The notes: generated by a model not told the origin, from the sequence alone. A stretch of DNA of 64,000 bases from Limosilactobacillus sp. (GCF_022482365.1 NZ_JAKVPE010000001.1:930001-994000), one strand, 5' to 3'; shown: positions 32,417-47,164, counted from the stretch's first letter. A program made the numbers and translations.

Positions 32417-33424
32417 TTACTTTTTCTCTTCTTGGTTCATCTTGTCGACACCCTCAACGAAGTCCTTCTCGACCCGCTTGAAGTCCGCCGATTCGGTGAT
32501 CGCGTCGTCCGGAATCTCGTCTAGGTTGGCGATTACCTCAATGTGCTGCTTCAGGTCGTGGAACTTCATCGGCGCGTCACCACCGTATTCCCCGTCGAGG
32601 TTGATCATCAAGCGATCATCCGGGTTCAGTGGCGTCACCTCGACGTCGGTTGCCTTGGCGTAGATGATGCCGGGGTCGCCAATGTGCTTCCCCTGCAGGG
32701 CCTTGGCCATCAGGCTCATCATGTCGACCAGACCGCTCTTCTTGACGATGATCATGGTGAACTTCCCGTCATCCAAGGCGGCGTCCGGCACGATCTGCTC
32801 GAAGCCCCCGACCGAATTCGTCAGGGCGAGGAAGAGCGTCGAGGCCTGGCCCCGGTACTCCTGACCATCGTACTTGATGTCGACGTCAACCGGCTTGATC
32901 CGTGGCAGGAGTTCCGCCCCCTTGGCAAGGTAGGCGGCGTAGCCAAAGAGCGACTTCATCTGGGATGGCACGTCGTAGGTCAGCTCCGTCAGCGTCCCCC
33001 CGGCGGCGATATTCATGAAGTAGTTCTCGCCAGCCTGGCCAATGTCGATCTTGAACTTCTTGTTCTTGCGCAAGATCAGCTTGGCCGCCGCGATCGGATC
33101 ATCACGCGGAATCCGCAGTGCCCGCGCGTAATCGTTGGTCGTCCCGGCCGGAATGATCGCCATTGTCGGTCGGTGTTCCAGCCCGGCGATCCCGTTGACC
33201 ACCTCGTTTAACGTCCCGTCACCACCGGCGGCCACGATCAGGTCAAAGCCCTCCTCGGCCGCCCGCCGTGCCTCGTTCTTCGCTGAGTTCGGCGCCGGTG
33301 TGGTCGCAAAGGCACTGGTTTCGTAACCGGCCTGCTCGTAGATCGCCAGGATGTCAACCAGGTCGCTGCGCAGGGCTTCCCGGCCGGAAGTCGGGTTATA
33401 AATTACTCGTGCTCGTTTTCGCAT
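32417..33424 (-). CDS. dagK: Diacylglycerol/lipid kinase, DagK/YegS family
   Basis: 335 residues. The nucleotide-binding GGDGTLNEVVNG motif near 69 and GTTNDYARAL near 100 are clear, and the C-terminal beta-sandwich domain is present (FLALTNSVGGFEQIVPDAAL). It phosphorylates diacylglycerol released during lipoteichoic acid synthesis, so that it returns to phosphatidate. It is cytoplasmic and membrane-associated. It sits 15 bases after gatB, as in other lactobacilli, and is probably co-transcribed with gatCAB. Confidence 0.92.
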   Translation of the reverse strand: MRKRARVIYNPTSGREALRSDLVDILAIYEQAGYETSAFATTPAPNSAKNEARRAAEEGFDLIVAAGGDGTLNEVVNGIAGLEHRPTMAIIPAGTTNDYARALRIPRDDPIAAAKLILRKNKKFKIDIGQAGENYFMNIAAGGTLTELTYDVPSQMKSLFGYAAYLAKGAELLPRIKPVDVDIKYDGQEYRGQASTLFLALTNSVGGFEQIVPDAALDDGKFTMIIVKKSGLVDMMSLMAKALQGKHIGDPGIIYAKATDVEVTPLNPDDRLMINLDGEYGGDAPMKFHDLKQHIEVIANLDEIPDDAITESADFKRVEKDFVEGVDKMNQEEKK

Positions 33425-33439
33425 GAGATCACCTCCAGC

Positions 33440-34864
33440 TTAGATGTTGGCCAGTGACTTCTTCAGCAGCTGGGTAACCATCTGTGGGTTGGCCTTCCCG
33501 TGGGTCTGCTTCATGATCTGACCCATCAGGAAACCGAATGCCCGGTTCTTCCCGTTCTTGTAATCGTCGATTGACTGCTGGTTGTTGGCCAGGACATCGT
33601 CAACGATTGGCTGCAGCTGGGCTGGGTCGGACAGCTGAACCAGGCCGTGTTCCTTGGCGTAGGCATTTGGTTCCTCGCCGTTCATGATTCCCTTGAAGAC
33701 CTTCTTGGCCATCTTAGAGGAAATCGTGCCGTCTTCGATCAGCTTAACCATCCCCGCCAGGTTGGCCGGCGTCAGCTTGGTATCCTGCAGGTCGACGTGG
33801 TTGTCGTTCATGTAGGAGTTCACGTCGTTCATCAGGTAGTTGGCCAGGCGCTTCGGGTCACCGCCGTCCTTGACCGCTTCCTCGAAGAAGTCGGACATTT
33901 CCTTGGTCTGGGTCAGGACCATGGCGTCGTAGTCGGTCAGCCCGAGATCGTCGACGTAGTGCTTGCGCCGTTCACCCGGCATGACTGGCATTTCGGAAGC
34001 AATCTCCTGAATCCATTCGTCGCTGACGTTCAAGTCCGGAATATCTGGTTCTGGGAAGTAACGGTAGTCGTCGGCCCCTTCCTTGGACCGCATGGCAACC
34101 GTCGTCCCGGTTGGTTCATCGTAACGCCGCGTTTCCTGGGCGATGTGGCCACCGGACATCAGGAGGTTCTGGTGCCGCTTTTCTTCGTAGGCCAGGGCCT
34201 TGCGGACGTAGTTGAAGGAGTTGATGTTCTTCATTTCGGTCTTGGTCCCGAACTTGTCGGAGCCCACCGGCCGGATGGAGATGTTGGTGTCGACACGCAT
34301 CGACCCTTCTTCCATCTTCACGTCGGAGATCCCGGTGAACTGGATCCGCTGGCGCAGGGCTTCCAGGTAGGCGACCGCTTCTTCTGGGGAAGCGATGTCC
34401 GGCTTGGAGACGATTTCGATCAGTGGCGTCCCCTGCCGGTTCAGGTCAACGTAGGAGTACTTGCTGGTGTGGGTGTTCTTCCCGGCATCCTCTTCGATGT
34501 GCATCTCTTCGATCCCGATCTTCTTCTTTTTGCCGTCGACCTCGATCTCGATCCAGCCGTCGTGGGCGATTGGCGTGTCGGACTGGGTGATCTGGTAGGC
34601 CTTCGGGTTGTCCGGGTAGAAGTAGTTCTTCCGGTCGAAGTGCATGTGGTGGGCAATCTGGGCGTGCAGTGCCAGCCCGGCCATGATCCCGTCACGCACA
34701 ACGCCCTTGTTCAGGGTTGGCAATACGCCGGGGTATCCCCAGTCGATCACGTTGGTGTTTTCGTTTGGCTGGTCACCATACTCAACCGGTGATGGACTGT
34801 AGATCTTGGAATTGGTCTTTAATTCAACGTGGACTTCGAGCCCGATCGTAGTTTGAAAGTTCAT
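33440..34864 (-). CDS. gatB: Aspartyl/glutamyl-tRNA amidotransferase subunit B
   Basis: 474 residues. Opens with [32 protein letters not shown] and [13 protein letters not shown] mark the kinase-like core, and the helical and YqeY-like C-terminal domains end with [10 protein letters not shown]-type sequence. Part of GatCAB, which turns Glu-tRNA(Gln) and Asp-tRNA(Asn) into the amidated forms; GatB binds the tRNA and activates the side chain. One base after gatA. Confidence 0.96.
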   Translation of the reverse strand: MNFQTTIGLEVHVELKTNSKIYSPSPVEYGDQPNENTNVIDWGYPGVLPTLNKGVVRDGIMAGLALHAQIAHHMHFDRKNYFYPDNPKAYQITQSDTPIAHDGWIEIEVDGKKKKIGIEEMHIEEDAGKNTHTSKYSYVDLNRQGTPLIEIVSKPDIASPEEAVAYLEALRQRIQFTGISDVKMEEGSMRVDTNISIRPVGSDKFGTKTEMKNINSFNYVRKALAYEEKRHQNLLMSGGHIAQETRRYDEPTGTTVAMRSKEGADDYRYFPEPDIPDLNVSDEWIQEIASEMPVMPGERRKHYVDDLGLTDYDAMVLTQTKEMSDFFEEAVKDGGDPKRLANYLMNDVNSYMNDNHVDLQDTKLTPANLAGMVKLIEDGTISSKMAKKVFKGIMNGEEPNAYAKEHGLVQLSDPAQLQPIVDDVLANNQQSIDDYKNGKNRAFGFLMGQIMKQTHGKANPQMVTQLLKKSLANI

Positions 34865-34865
34865 C

Positions 34866-36338
34866 TTAGTTTTGCCCCCCTAACTTTGGTGCTTTCTTGT
34901 GAAAGTCAGTGGTTTGTTCAAAGACGTAACCAGCGTTGTAGATGGTCTGCTCGTCGAACGGCTTCCCGATGATCTGCAGGCCAACTGGCATCCCGTTCTT
35001 GCTGGAGAAGCCGGCCGGAACGGACATCGATGGCAGACCGGCCATGTTAACTGGGACGGTCAGGACATCGTTCATGTACATCTTCTTTGGATCGTCAACT
35101 TCGGCACCAATCTTGAAGGCCGTCGAAGCGCCGGTAGCCCCGAGGATCAGGTCGTGGTCCTTGAAGACATCGTCAAAGTCCTGGGCGATCAGGCGACGAA
35201 CCTTGGCCGCCTTGTTGAAGTAGGCGTCGTAGAACCCGGCGGACAGGGAGAAGGTCCCCAGCATAATCCGCCGCTTGACTTCTTCACCGAAGCCTTCCGT
35301 CCGGGAACGAACGTAAACGTCTTCCAGGTTCTTAACATCCTTGGCCCGGTAGCCGTAACGAATCCCGTCGTAACGCTGCAGGTTGGAGCTGGCTTCGGAT
35401 GAGGCCAGGATGTAGTAAGCCGGAACCCCGTACTTAGTGTGTGGCAGGGTGACTTCGTCGATGACTGCCCCGAGGGATTCGAGGTGGTCGAGGGCGGCCT
35501 TGATAACTTCGTGAACGTCCTCGTCAAGGTCATCGAAGTATTCCTTCGGTACGGCAATCCGCAGACCCTTGACGCTCGTGCTGTCGTTCAAGTTGGCAGC
35601 CCAGTCTGGCACTTCCTTCAATGAGGAGGTCATGTCGTGCTCGTCGTTGCCGGCAATCAGGCTCGTCAGGTAGGCATTGTCCTTGACGGTCCGGGTCAAC
35701 CAGCCGACCTGGTCAAAGCTGGAACCAAAGGCAATGATCCCCCACCGGGAAACACGGCCATAGGTTGGCTTCATGCCGACCACGCCGTTGAAGGAGGCTG
35801 GCATCCGGATGGAACCACCGGTATCGGTCCCCAGTGCCCCGAGAACGTCGCCTGCCGCAACGGCCGCCGCGGAACCACCTGAAGAACCGCCGGGTACCCG
35901 GGTCAGGTCCCACGGGTTGTGGGTGGTGAAGAAGGCGGAGTTTTCCGTCGAGGAACCCATGGCAAATTCATCCAGGTTGGTCTTCCCAACGTTGATGAAG
36001 CCGGCCTGGTTCAGCCGTTCCACCACCGTGGCGTCATAAACTGGGTTGAAGTTTTCCAGGATCTTGGAAGCGGCCGTCGTCTTCAGGCCCTTGGTCAAGA
36101 TGTTATCCTTAACCGCCAACGGCACCCCGGAGACCAGTTGCTGGGCGCTCACGCCCGCGTTGTCAATCTCTGCTGCCCGCTTCATGGCGGCGTCCTCGTT
36201 CAGGGTCAAGAAGGCCTTGACCTGGTCGTCGTTGGCCTTGATGTGGTCAAAGGTGGCCTTCGTCAGTTCGGTGGCGCTGATCTTCTTGTTGACCAGGTCG
36301 TCATGCAACTGGGTCAGATCGGTTTGATAGAAATCCAT
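34866..36338 (-). CDS. gatA: Glutamyl-tRNA amidotransferase subunit A
   Basis: 490 residues, amidase signature family. The Ser-cisSer-Lys triad is visible: lysine in PLAVKDNI near 78, serines in [10 protein letters not shown] near 152 and [10 protein letters not shown] near 175. It releases ammonia from glutamine for GatB. Normal length. Its start overlaps the gatC stop by one base (TAATG). Confidence 0.97.
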   Translation of the reverse strand: MDFYQTDLTQLHDDLVNKKISATELTKATFDHIKANDDQVKAFLTLNEDAAMKRAAEIDNAGVSAQQLVSGVPLAVKDNILTKGLKTTAASKILENFNPVYDATVVERLNQAGFINVGKTNLDEFAMGSSTENSAFFTTHNPWDLTRVPGGSSGGSAAAVAAGDVLGALGTDTGGSIRMPASFNGVVGMKPTYGRVSRWGIIAFGSSFDQVGWLTRTVKDNAYLTSLIAGNDEHDMTSSLKEVPDWAANLNDSTSVKGLRIAVPKEYFDDLDEDVHEVIKAALDHLESLGAVIDEVTLPHTKYGVPAYYILASSEASSNLQRYDGIRYGYRAKDVKNLEDVYVRSRTEGFGEEVKRRIMLGTFSLSAGFYDAYFNKAAKVRRLIAQDFDDVFKDHDLILGATGASTAFKIGAEVDDPKKMYMNDVLTVPVNMAGLPSMSVPAGFSSKNGMPVGLQIIGKPFDEQTIYNAGYVFEQTTDFHKKAPKLGGQN

Positions 36339-36655
36339 TATTCGCCGTCCTCACTTTCGTCAATGATTGCTGGAACTCTAATGTAGCCGTCATCCGCGTC
36401 CGGTGCGTTCTTAAAGATCGCTTCCCGTTCTTCCTTCGATGATCTAACGGCCTTGTCTTCGCGCATGACGTTTACCCGGTCGGTTGCTGACGTCATTGGC
36501 TCGACGCCATCGGTATCAACCGCCTGGAGGTCTTCGAACATGTCGATAATGTTTCCTAATTGAGTGGTAAACTGACCAAGCTCGTCCTTCGGGAATTCAA
36601 GCTTGGCAAGTTCAGCAACGTGTTGTACCTGTTGCTCAGTGATTTTACTGGCCAT
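36338..36655 (-). CDS. gatC: Glutamyl-tRNA amidotransferase subunit C
   Basis: 105 residues, the small belt subunit that holds GatA and GatB together. ITEQQVQHVAELAKLEF at the start and EPMTSATDRVNVMREDK in the middle are the family hallmarks. The start at 36655 is chosen because it fits the family and has an AGAGGTAG sequence upstream; the frame stays open 13 codons further. First gene of gatCAB-dagK. Confidence 0.95.
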   Translation of the reverse strand: MASKITEQQVQHVAELAKLEFPKDELGQFTTQLGNIIDMFEDLQAVDTDGVEPMTSATDRVNVMREDKAVRSSKEEREAIFKNAPDADDGYIRVPAIIDESEDGE

Positions 36656-36746
36656 TCTCTCTACCTCTTTTCCAGTAATTTTGTTTGCATACATTTTATA
36701 ATTTTAGCACACTCTCGCCCGGTTTTTTACCGCCAAGGGTCCTGAA

Positions 36747-36789
36747 AACAAAATCAGTCCGTGGTTTTCACCAACGAACTGATTTTGTT
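36747..36789 (-). terminator. Terminator after camS
   Basis: AACAAAATCAG (36747-36757) pairs with CTGATTTTGTT (36779-36789), 11 exact pairs, between camS and gatC. It ends the pcrA-ligA-camS transcript. Confidence 0.85.
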
Positions 36790-36793
36790 GATC

Positions 36794-37906
36794 TTAATAC
36801 GACGTGAGCACGTGAGTCCGGAAGGTATCAGAGCCGCTGTCCCGGTAGACGATCGCCTGCATCTCGGAGTCGGATTGGATCCGGATGTCAATCGGAATCC
36901 CGTTTGGCAGGTACTTCTTGGCTGCCCGGGCGATGTACTGGGTGAAGCTGGTGATTTCAGACTGGCTGTAGAACTGGGTCGTGACGGTGATGTGCATCCC
37001 GTTCAGCTGCCCGTTTTTGTATTGTGCCTGAGCCGTAACCCCGCTCAGGTTCGGGAAGAAGCTCTGGATTTGGCTCTTGAAATTGGAGAAGCTGTCGCTG
37101 TCGGTCTGGTTGGCACTCGTGGTCGAGTTCGTCGCGCTGGCCTTTGGCAGAACCATCGTCTTGTAGTTCAACTTGTGCCAAGAACTGATCGAGTTGCCCC
37201 GGTTCTTGCTGTAGGCAAAGAAGCTCCCGCCGACCAGGCTGTCATCTGGCGCCTGCTTGTAAAGGGCGATGACGATTGGCACGTTGCCAATCTTGGAGTT
37301 CTTGCGCATCCGTTTCAGCACCTTGGCCGCGGCGATCTTCCCCTGGCGCTGGACCTCGGCGTCGCTGATCTTCTTGGTGTAGCTTGGCCCATCGGTCTTC
37401 TTCTTGTAGTTGTACTCGGAGTTGATCCCGATCCCGATGACGATCCCCTTGAGCTTCATCGAGTTCCCGTTTTCGGTCATGTAGTCCTGTTCCTCAATCT
37501 GCTGGATGTATTCCGGATTCGGGTCGCTCTTCTTCCCCTGGGCCGGGTTCAGGCCGTTGGGGTTGCTCTTGGTCTTCCGCCCCAGCCAGGATTCAACCGT
37601 GCTGGTGTTCAAGTACTGACCTTCCTGGAAGATGTAGCTCTTCGGCGAGAAGACCAGCTTGGAGACTTCGGTCAGGCCGTTTTCAAAGCTCTTCAGGTTG
37701 TACTGGTTGTCGTTTTGGCTGACGTTGACCCCCCGGGCCTTGCTGGTCTTGTAGTGACCGTTCTTGATCACACCCTGGTAGGCACCGCTGCTGTTGCCGG
37801 TGGTCGTGTAGTTCTTCGACGACTTGCTGCTCCCACAGGCGGCCAGCACGAAGGTACTCATCACGATGACGGCGGCCGTCGTTAATTTCTTTAGTTTCGC
37901 ATTCAA
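36794..37906 (-). CDS. camS: CamS family sex-pheromone-type lipoprotein
   Basis: 370 residues. A lipoprotein signal peptide is clear: basic start MNAKLKK, hydrophobic core, lipobox VLAAC with C24 as the lipidated cysteine. The mature part (FSPKSYIFQEGQYLNTSTV, ESWLGRKT) matches CamS, named for the pheromone peptide made from its signal sequence in enterococci. Its own function is unknown. It is anchored outside the membrane. It follows ligA by two bases, the usual order in lactobacilli (pcrA-ligA-camS-gatCAB). Confidence 0.92.
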   Translation of the reverse strand: MNAKLKKLTTAAVIVMSTFVLAACGSSKSSKNYTTTGNSSGAYQGVIKNGHYKTSKARGVNVSQNDNQYNLKSFENGLTEVSKLVFSPKSYIFQEGQYLNTSTVESWLGRKTKSNPNGLNPAQGKKSDPNPEYIQQIEEQDYMTENGNSMKLKGIVIGIGINSEYNYKKKTDGPSYTKKISDAEVQRQGKIAAAKVLKRMRKNSKIGNVPIVIALYKQAPDDSLVGGSFFAYSKNRGNSISSWHKLNYKTMVLPKASATNSTTSANQTDSDSFSNFKSQIQSFFPNLSGVTAQAQYKNGQLNGMHITVTTQFYSQSEITSFTQYIARAAKKYLPNGIPIDIRIQSDSEMQAIVYRDSGSDTFRTHVLTSY

Positions 37907-37908
37907 AA

Positions 37909-42236
<4,328 letters not shown>

Positions 42237-42341
42237 GCCGTAACCGTCCTCTCTTAAAAAATGATCGGCTAATATTATACCAAATATTCGGGGCCGATGT
42301 GCTAAATCGAACACCTGATTGGGAGATTTTCTCCCCGCCCG

Positions 42342-42381
42342 AAAACAAAAACAGCGCCCCGCTGGTTGGCGGCAGCACTGT
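42342..42381 (-). terminator. Terminator after the PurK-like gene
   Basis: On the minus strand ACAGTGCTGCCGC pairs with GCGGGGCGCTGT, followed by TTTTTG. It lies just after the stop at 42387. Confidence 0.85.
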
Positions 42382-42386
42382 TGTTA

Positions 42387-43559
42387 TTATTGCTTTTCTG
42401 TTCCCTGATCGGTGGCCTTTTTCTCGGTCACGGTTTCTTGCCAGACCTCGGTGTCATCAACCTGATTCTCCAGGTCAACCAGATTGTTGCTCCCGGTGAC
42501 CCAGACGAAGCCGAAAATGCTCTGGTCGTCCCCCTCCGAATCGTTGAAGAAACGGAACTGCCAGTTGCTCTTCAGCAGCCACTGGCGCTGAATGGCCACT
42601 TGCTGATACTTGCGCACCACCATCAGCAGGCCGGTCTGCAGGGGGTGAATGACGTGCAGCGGCATGCCAACCGTGGCCCGGACCTGTTCCTCGTACTGGT
42701 CAACGTTGGCCGTGGTGTCATAGACGTTGGCGATCGAGGTCAGCCCCAGCTCGATATTCTTGACGTAGAGGGTCCCGGTGGCGGTCACGTAGAAGTTGAC
42801 CGAAAAGACCCCGCGGTACTGGAGCGAATCGGCCACGCTCTGCACGATCCGCTGCATCTCCTCTAACAGATCATCCTGAACGGTGGCTGGTGAGGCAACG
42901 GAGATCAGCTGACGGTCCGAATTGAACTGCAGCTTGGCCAGCGGGTAGATCTTCGTATCCTTGCCGGCCGTGGCCGCCGTCATGGTGTACTCGGCGGTGT
43001 GATCGATCCAGGATTCCAGGAGGTAGGTCCCGGTGTCGATAAAGTCGGCCGCCCGGGTGATGTCGGACTGACGCCGGATGATCATCGACTGTTCGCCCAG
43101 ACCGCGCTGGATTGGCTTCAGGAGGGCAGGGTAGCCGATCGAATCAATCGACTGGTAAACGTCGTCCAGGCTCACCACCGTCACGTAGGGGGCAATGTTG
43201 ATGTTGACTTGATCCAGGAAGGCCCGTTCCATCAGCCGGTCCTGGATGATCTCCAAGCCGTTGATTCCCTGGGGAACGGCCGCAAACTGGCTGAGGTAGC
43301 GCAGCACCCGCGAATCGACGTTGGGGGTCTGGTAGATGATGGCATCACAACTCTGGCCAAACTGGGTCAGCTTGACCTTATCGTTGTAGGCCCCGATGAT
43401 GGTTTCGTCCGCCATCTTGGTGATCGCCGGTTGGGCATGATCATCGTAAACAATGACGTTGAAGCCGGCTTTCTTGGCAGCCGCGATCAGCGCCCCGCCG
43501 TTGCGGTTAACGGCAATAATGCCCAGGGTACTGCCCGGGTAAAAAGCAGTTCTACTCAT
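42387..43559 (-). CDS. ATP-grasp protein, PurK-like
   Basis: 390 residues with the PurK layout: a Rossmann-like start (TLGIIAVNRNGGALIAAAKK, VIVYDDHAQPA), an ATP-grasp core (GYPALLKPIQRGLGEQSMII near 153; YRGVFSVNFYVTATGTLYVK near 250) and a PurK-type end. True PurK makes N5-carboxyaminoimidazole ribonucleotide in purine synthesis. Here the family core is divergent: the usual EVSVI-like segment is ESWIDHTAEYTMT. No pur genes surround it. It is the last gene of a set with xpt and a glucosaminidase. It is either a distant PurK or an ATP-grasp enzyme with another substrate. Confidence 0.7.
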   Translation of the reverse strand: MSRTAFYPGSTLGIIAVNRNGGALIAAAKKAGFNVIVYDDHAQPAITKMADETIIGAYNDKVKLTQFGQSCDAIIYQTPNVDSRVLRYLSQFAAVPQGINGLEIIQDRLMERAFLDQVNINIAPYVTVVSLDDVYQSIDSIGYPALLKPIQRGLGEQSMIIRRQSDITRAADFIDTGTYLLESWIDHTAEYTMTAATAGKDTKIYPLAKLQFNSDRQLISVASPATVQDDLLEEMQRIVQSVADSLQYRGVFSVNFYVTATGTLYVKNIELGLTSIANVYDTTANVDQYEEQVRATVGMPLHVIHPLQTGLLMVVRKYQQVAIQRQWLLKSNWQFRFFNDSEGDDQSIFGFVWVTGSNNLVDLENQVDDTEVWQETVTEKKATDQGTEKQ

Positions 43560-43580
43560 TGAAAAACTCCCCTTACTTGA

Positions 43581-44156
43581 TTAGTCAGTCATAAATTCAA
43601 TGGAATTATTTTCCAGGGACTTGATCCGGGCCAGTGATTCCAGCCGAATGCCCCGATCCTTGATCTCCTGGGCTCCCGGCTGGAAGCTCTTTTCGATCAC
43701 GATCCCGGCACCGGCGACCTCAACCCCGGCCTGGTCGGCAATCTCCAGCATCCCCTCGACGGCCTGCCCGTTTGCCAGGAAGTCGTCAATTAGGAGGACC
43801 TTGTCACTTGGCGAAACGTACTTCTTCGAGATCGAAATCCGGTTCGTCGTCTTCTTGGTGTAAGAATAAACGTCGGCCACGTACATGTCGTGGTTAAGGG
43901 TCAGACTCTTGTGCTTGCGGGCAAAGATCACCGGAATTTTCATTGCCAGGCCGGTCATGACCGCCGGGGCAATCCCGGATGATTCCACGGTCCAGACCTT
44001 CGTGATTCCCTCATCTGCAAAGCGCTTGGCAAATTCCTGGCCGATGTGAAGCATCAGCTCAGGATCAACCTGGTGGTTCAAGAAGGCATCGACCTTCAGA
44101 ACGTTGCCAGGCAGCACGGTTCCGTATTCCCTTATTTTTTCCTCTAATTCACGCAT
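43581..44156 (-). CDS. xpt: Xanthine phosphoribosyltransferase
   Basis: 191 residues. The PRPP-binding loop [13 protein letters not shown] near 127 and the start MRELEEKI, then [19 protein letters not shown], are typical of Xpt. It converts xanthine and PRPP to XMP in purine salvage. It lies 21 bases upstream of the PurK-like gene and 19 bases after the glucosaminidase gene. No purine riboswitch was recognised in front of it. Confidence 0.95.
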   Translation of the reverse strand: MRELEEKIREYGTVLPGNVLKVDAFLNHQVDPELMLHIGQEFAKRFADEGITKVWTVESSGIAPAVMTGLAMKIPVIFARKHKSLTLNHDMYVADVYSYTKKTTNRISISKKYVSPSDKVLLIDDFLANGQAVEGMLEIADQAGVEVAGAGIVIEKSFQPGAQEIKDRGIRLESLARIKSLENNSIEFMTD

Positions 44157-44175
44157 TCTTCTTACCCCTTTTTAT

Positions 44176-44802
44176 CTATTTATCATAATTATATAACTTA
44201 TAGGTCTTGATTACCGAGATTAATTTCTGGGCATAGTTCGGGTCGGTGGCATAGCCGGCCTCCTGCAGGGCCTTGGCCGCCTCCTGGTAGGAAGTGGCTT
44301 TGACGACGGCATCGTAGTTCTGCTGGTTGGTGTCCGTCCCCGTCAGCATTAACTTGGTGTGGTCCTTGATCGAATCACTCCAGCTGTCGTAGACCCGGAA
44401 GCGCCCCGTGGTGACGACCCACTTGCCGTTGACGTACTCCTTGGTGCTCAGTTCCTTGGAGTTAGGACCGGTCCCCTTGATTCCGAAGAGGTTGTGGTAT
44501 TGCGAAGCCAGCTTGCTGGTCCCCCACTGCGACTCCAGGATCGCCTGGGCAATCGTAATCGAAGCGTAGACGTGATAGGTGTTCTGCATGGCCTGGGCTT
44601 CGGGCGCCACCTGCTTGATGAAGCGCTCCTTGGCCTCCTGGTCCTGCTTCTTCATCTGTTGCTCAATCCGCTGCTGGTTCCAGATCCGGTAAAAGTGGTG
44701 CCCGGCATAGACACCCAGGAAAATGGCGATGACGACGAGCACCCAGATAAGCGTTCGCGTCCCCGAATTGCGTTTTTTCCGACTTCTTTTTCGCTTTGCC
44801 AA
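44176..44802 (-). CDS. Membrane-anchored GH73 glucosaminidase
   Basis: 208 residues. A very basic start (MAKRKRSRKKRNSG) and one membrane segment (TLIWVLVVIAIFLGVYAGHH) point to an N-in signal anchor. The GH73 domain follows, with catalytic glutamate in AQAILESQWGTSKLAS near 88, YHNLFGIKGT and YDSWSDSIKDHTKLM. It cuts the glycan strands of peptidoglycan between N-acetylglucosamine and N-acetylmuramic acid, probably in growth or separation. No cell-wall binding repeats. SD AAGGAGG precedes the start. Confidence 0.88.
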   Translation of the reverse strand: MAKRKRSRKKRNSGTRTLIWVLVVIAIFLGVYAGHHFYRIWNQQRIEQQMKKQDQEAKERFIKQVAPEAQAMQNTYHVYASITIAQAILESQWGTSKLASQYHNLFGIKGTGPNSKELSTKEYVNGKWVVTTGRFRVYDSWSDSIKDHTKLMLTGTDTNQQNYDAVVKATSYQEAAKALQEAGYATDPNYAQKLISVIKTYKLYNYDK

Positions 44803-44875
44803 GAAAAGGCCTCCTTAAATATCCTACTAGCTTTTAATTGTAGCAAAGAACACGGCGTTTGGCCTTAATTTTTGG

Positions 44876-44917
44876 GAAAAATAAAAGATCCAGCTCCCAT
44901 TTCGGAAACTGAATCTT
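44876..44917 (-). terminator. Terminator after the butA-type gene
   Basis: AAGATTCAG and CTGGATCTT (44885-44893 against 44909-44917 on the plus strand) pair with one mismatch, followed on the minus strand by TTTTATTTTT. Confidence 0.78.
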
Positions 44918-44929
44918 CTTTCTTAAATT

Positions 44930-45727
<798 letters not shown>

Positions 45728-45744
45728 TTAACATCAACGCCTTC

Positions 45745-45773
45745 ATTATAGTGCAAGCGCTATCATTTGTTAA
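45745..45773 (-). promoter_or_regulatory. Promoter of the butA-type gene
   Basis: On the minus strand: TTAACA (45773-45768), a 17-base spacer, TATAAT (45750-45745). The -10 box is perfect and the -35 box has five of six bases. IS30 copy C inserted here: its 13-base duplication (45771-45783) includes half of the -35 box, which was kept intact. Confidence 0.75.
45752..45765 (-). promoter_or_regulatory. Catabolite-responsive element (cre-like)
   Basis: TGATAGCGCTTGCA fits the CcpA site consensus TGWAARCGYTWNCA at 13 of 14 positions. It lies between the -35 and -10 boxes of the butA promoter, where CcpA binding would block RNA polymerase. This predicts glucose repression of acetoin and diacetyl reduction. 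Confidence 0.65.
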
Positions 45774-45783
45774 ATTATCGACT
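45771..45783 (+). repeat. Target duplication of IS30 copy C, left
   Basis: TAAATTATCGACT, repeated exactly at 47063-47075. Confidence 0.9.
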
Positions 45784-47062
45784 CCTAAATTTCAAGAATA
45801 AGTTAGCCACTGGACTCAAATAAATAATACTGACCAATTGATTATTGGTTGATGGAGCTGTGATATCTCTTGGTAGAAGGCCTTACGATAGATATCCATT
45901 GACGAATGTCCATTAAACATAGCTCGTGGATAGTGATTCATCCAATCATTAGTCGCTATGATCTGAGCACTACTATAGTTATTTATAGCTTCACCTTTGG
46001 TAATCTCCTTGCGGAGAAACCGGTTATTGATCTCATTGGATCCACGTTCCCAAGGGGAATACGGATCAGCATAGAAAACATGATCGTGAACTTGTGTTAA
46101 CTCACTAAATTCTGAACCGTTGTCAGAGGTTATTGTCTTAAAAATGCGATAGTAAGCATCTGTGCCCATTTTCTGGCGCAAATTTATAAAGAACTGATTT
46201 ACTGCATGCGCAGTTTTACCAGCAATTTTACTCGTGATATTAACTCGTGAAAGGCGATCAGTCATTACTAGTACAACACTGTCATTACCGTTTTTCTGTC
46301 CCTGAACTGTATCCAGTTCCCAATGGCCAATTTCGGACCGTTGGTCCGCAGTTTGAGGTCGTTGAGCAATATTAGGCCCTAAGCACCTTTTAGCTTGCGG
46401 ATGAGTTTGATGATGCTTACGTTTAGGTTTTTCAAAGAGGTCTAAATTGGACGTACGAAGCACACCCTCATTAATCCATTGATATAAAGTTACAACCGAC
46501 TTTGGGATCAGGGTGCCATCATTCATTAAATCTCGAGCCTTATAAATAACCGCTTGTGGGGAGTAATGGTGGTCGTCAAACTCACCAAGCATTAGCTGAT
46601 CAGCTAATCGTAAAAATTGCTTTGAAGAATAATATAAGCGACGACGACCAGAATGGCGGTGATGTTCAAGATATGTGGCCTGACCAGCTTCATAACTATA
46701 GATGTAGTAAGAATATTCGTAAATCTTACCATTAAATTTTTGACGACGAAGTTGGCGGACCGTACCACGGTTGAGCTCGTTATTAATTGTTTGATGATTA
46801 ACTCCTAATTGGCGACCAATTGCGCGATTGGAAAGTCCTTGCGACTTTAAAGTCGCAATCATCACACGTTCTTCTTTAGTAAGATGAGCATTCTTTTTAT
46901 GAGTAGTCAATAAAATAGTAGACATGGTATCATTTAAGTGCGTCATTTGACGGACATCCTTTCATATAGGTTTGGTTCACTTAATATGATACCTGATGTC
47001 ACGCCGAATGGCGTTTTTTATTTACCACCAACTGGGTGGCTAACTTCATTCTATAATCTACC
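45784..47062 (-). mobile_element. IS30-family insertion sequence, complete copy C
   Basis: 1279 bp, same ends as copies A and B, bounded by exact 13-base direct repeats. One base differs from A and B (A at 46735 on the plus strand). It sits between the butA promoter and the rpsI terminator, so core genes are not broken. It is transcribed in the same direction as butA, and its outer end lies next to the butA -35 box. Confidence 0.95.
45816..46946 (-). CDS. IS30-family transposase (copy C)
   Basis: 376 residues, with the same helix-turn-helix and D212/D275/E305 core as the other copies. Residue 71 is phenylalanine instead of serine (QKFNGK for QKSNGK), between the helix-turn-helix and the catalytic core. 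The frame is otherwise intact, so activity is likely. Confidence 0.95.
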   Translation of the reverse strand: MTHLNDTMSTILLTTHKKNAHLTKEERVMIATLKSQGLSNRAIGRQLGVNHQTINNELNRGTVRQLRRQKFNGKIYEYSYYIYSYEAGQATYLEHHRHSGRRRLYYSSKQFLRLADQLMLGEFDDHHYSPQAVIYKARDLMNDGTLIPKSVVTLYQWINEGVLRTSNLDLFEKPKRKHHQTHPQAKRCLGPNIAQRPQTADQRSEIGHWELDTVQGQKNGNDSVVLVMTDRLSRVNITSKIAGKTAHAVNQFFINLRQKMGTDAYYRIFKTITSDNGSEFSELTQVHDHVFYADPYSPWERGSNEINNRFLRKEITKGEAINNYSSAQIIATNDWMNHYPRAMFNGHSSMDIYRKAFYQEISQLHQPIINWSVLFI

Positions 47063-47075
47063 TAAATTATCGACT
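47063..47075 (+). repeat. Target duplication of IS30 copy C, right
   Basis: TAAATTATCGACT, identical to 45771-45783. Confidence 0.9.
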
Positions 47076-47110
47076 GCTAGGGGATCTACTTTATTGAAAA
47101 ATTTAAAAAT

Positions 47111-47141
47111 AAAAAAGCACCAGCCGAAACTGATGCTTTTT
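47111..47141 (-). terminator. Terminator of the rplM-rpsI transcript
   Basis: AAAAAGCACCAG pairs with CTGATGCTTTTT with one mismatch. With A runs and T runs on both sides it can work in both directions. It lies 24 bases after the rpsI stop. Confidence 0.85.
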
Positions 47142-47164
47142 GGAATTGAAGCGGTAATCGAATA

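Noticed and set aside
44176-44802. GH73 glucosaminidase as the missing phage endolysin
   Set aside because: It lies 18 kb from the island in GC-rich core DNA, is on the other strand and has a signal anchor; it is a chromosomal wall enzyme.
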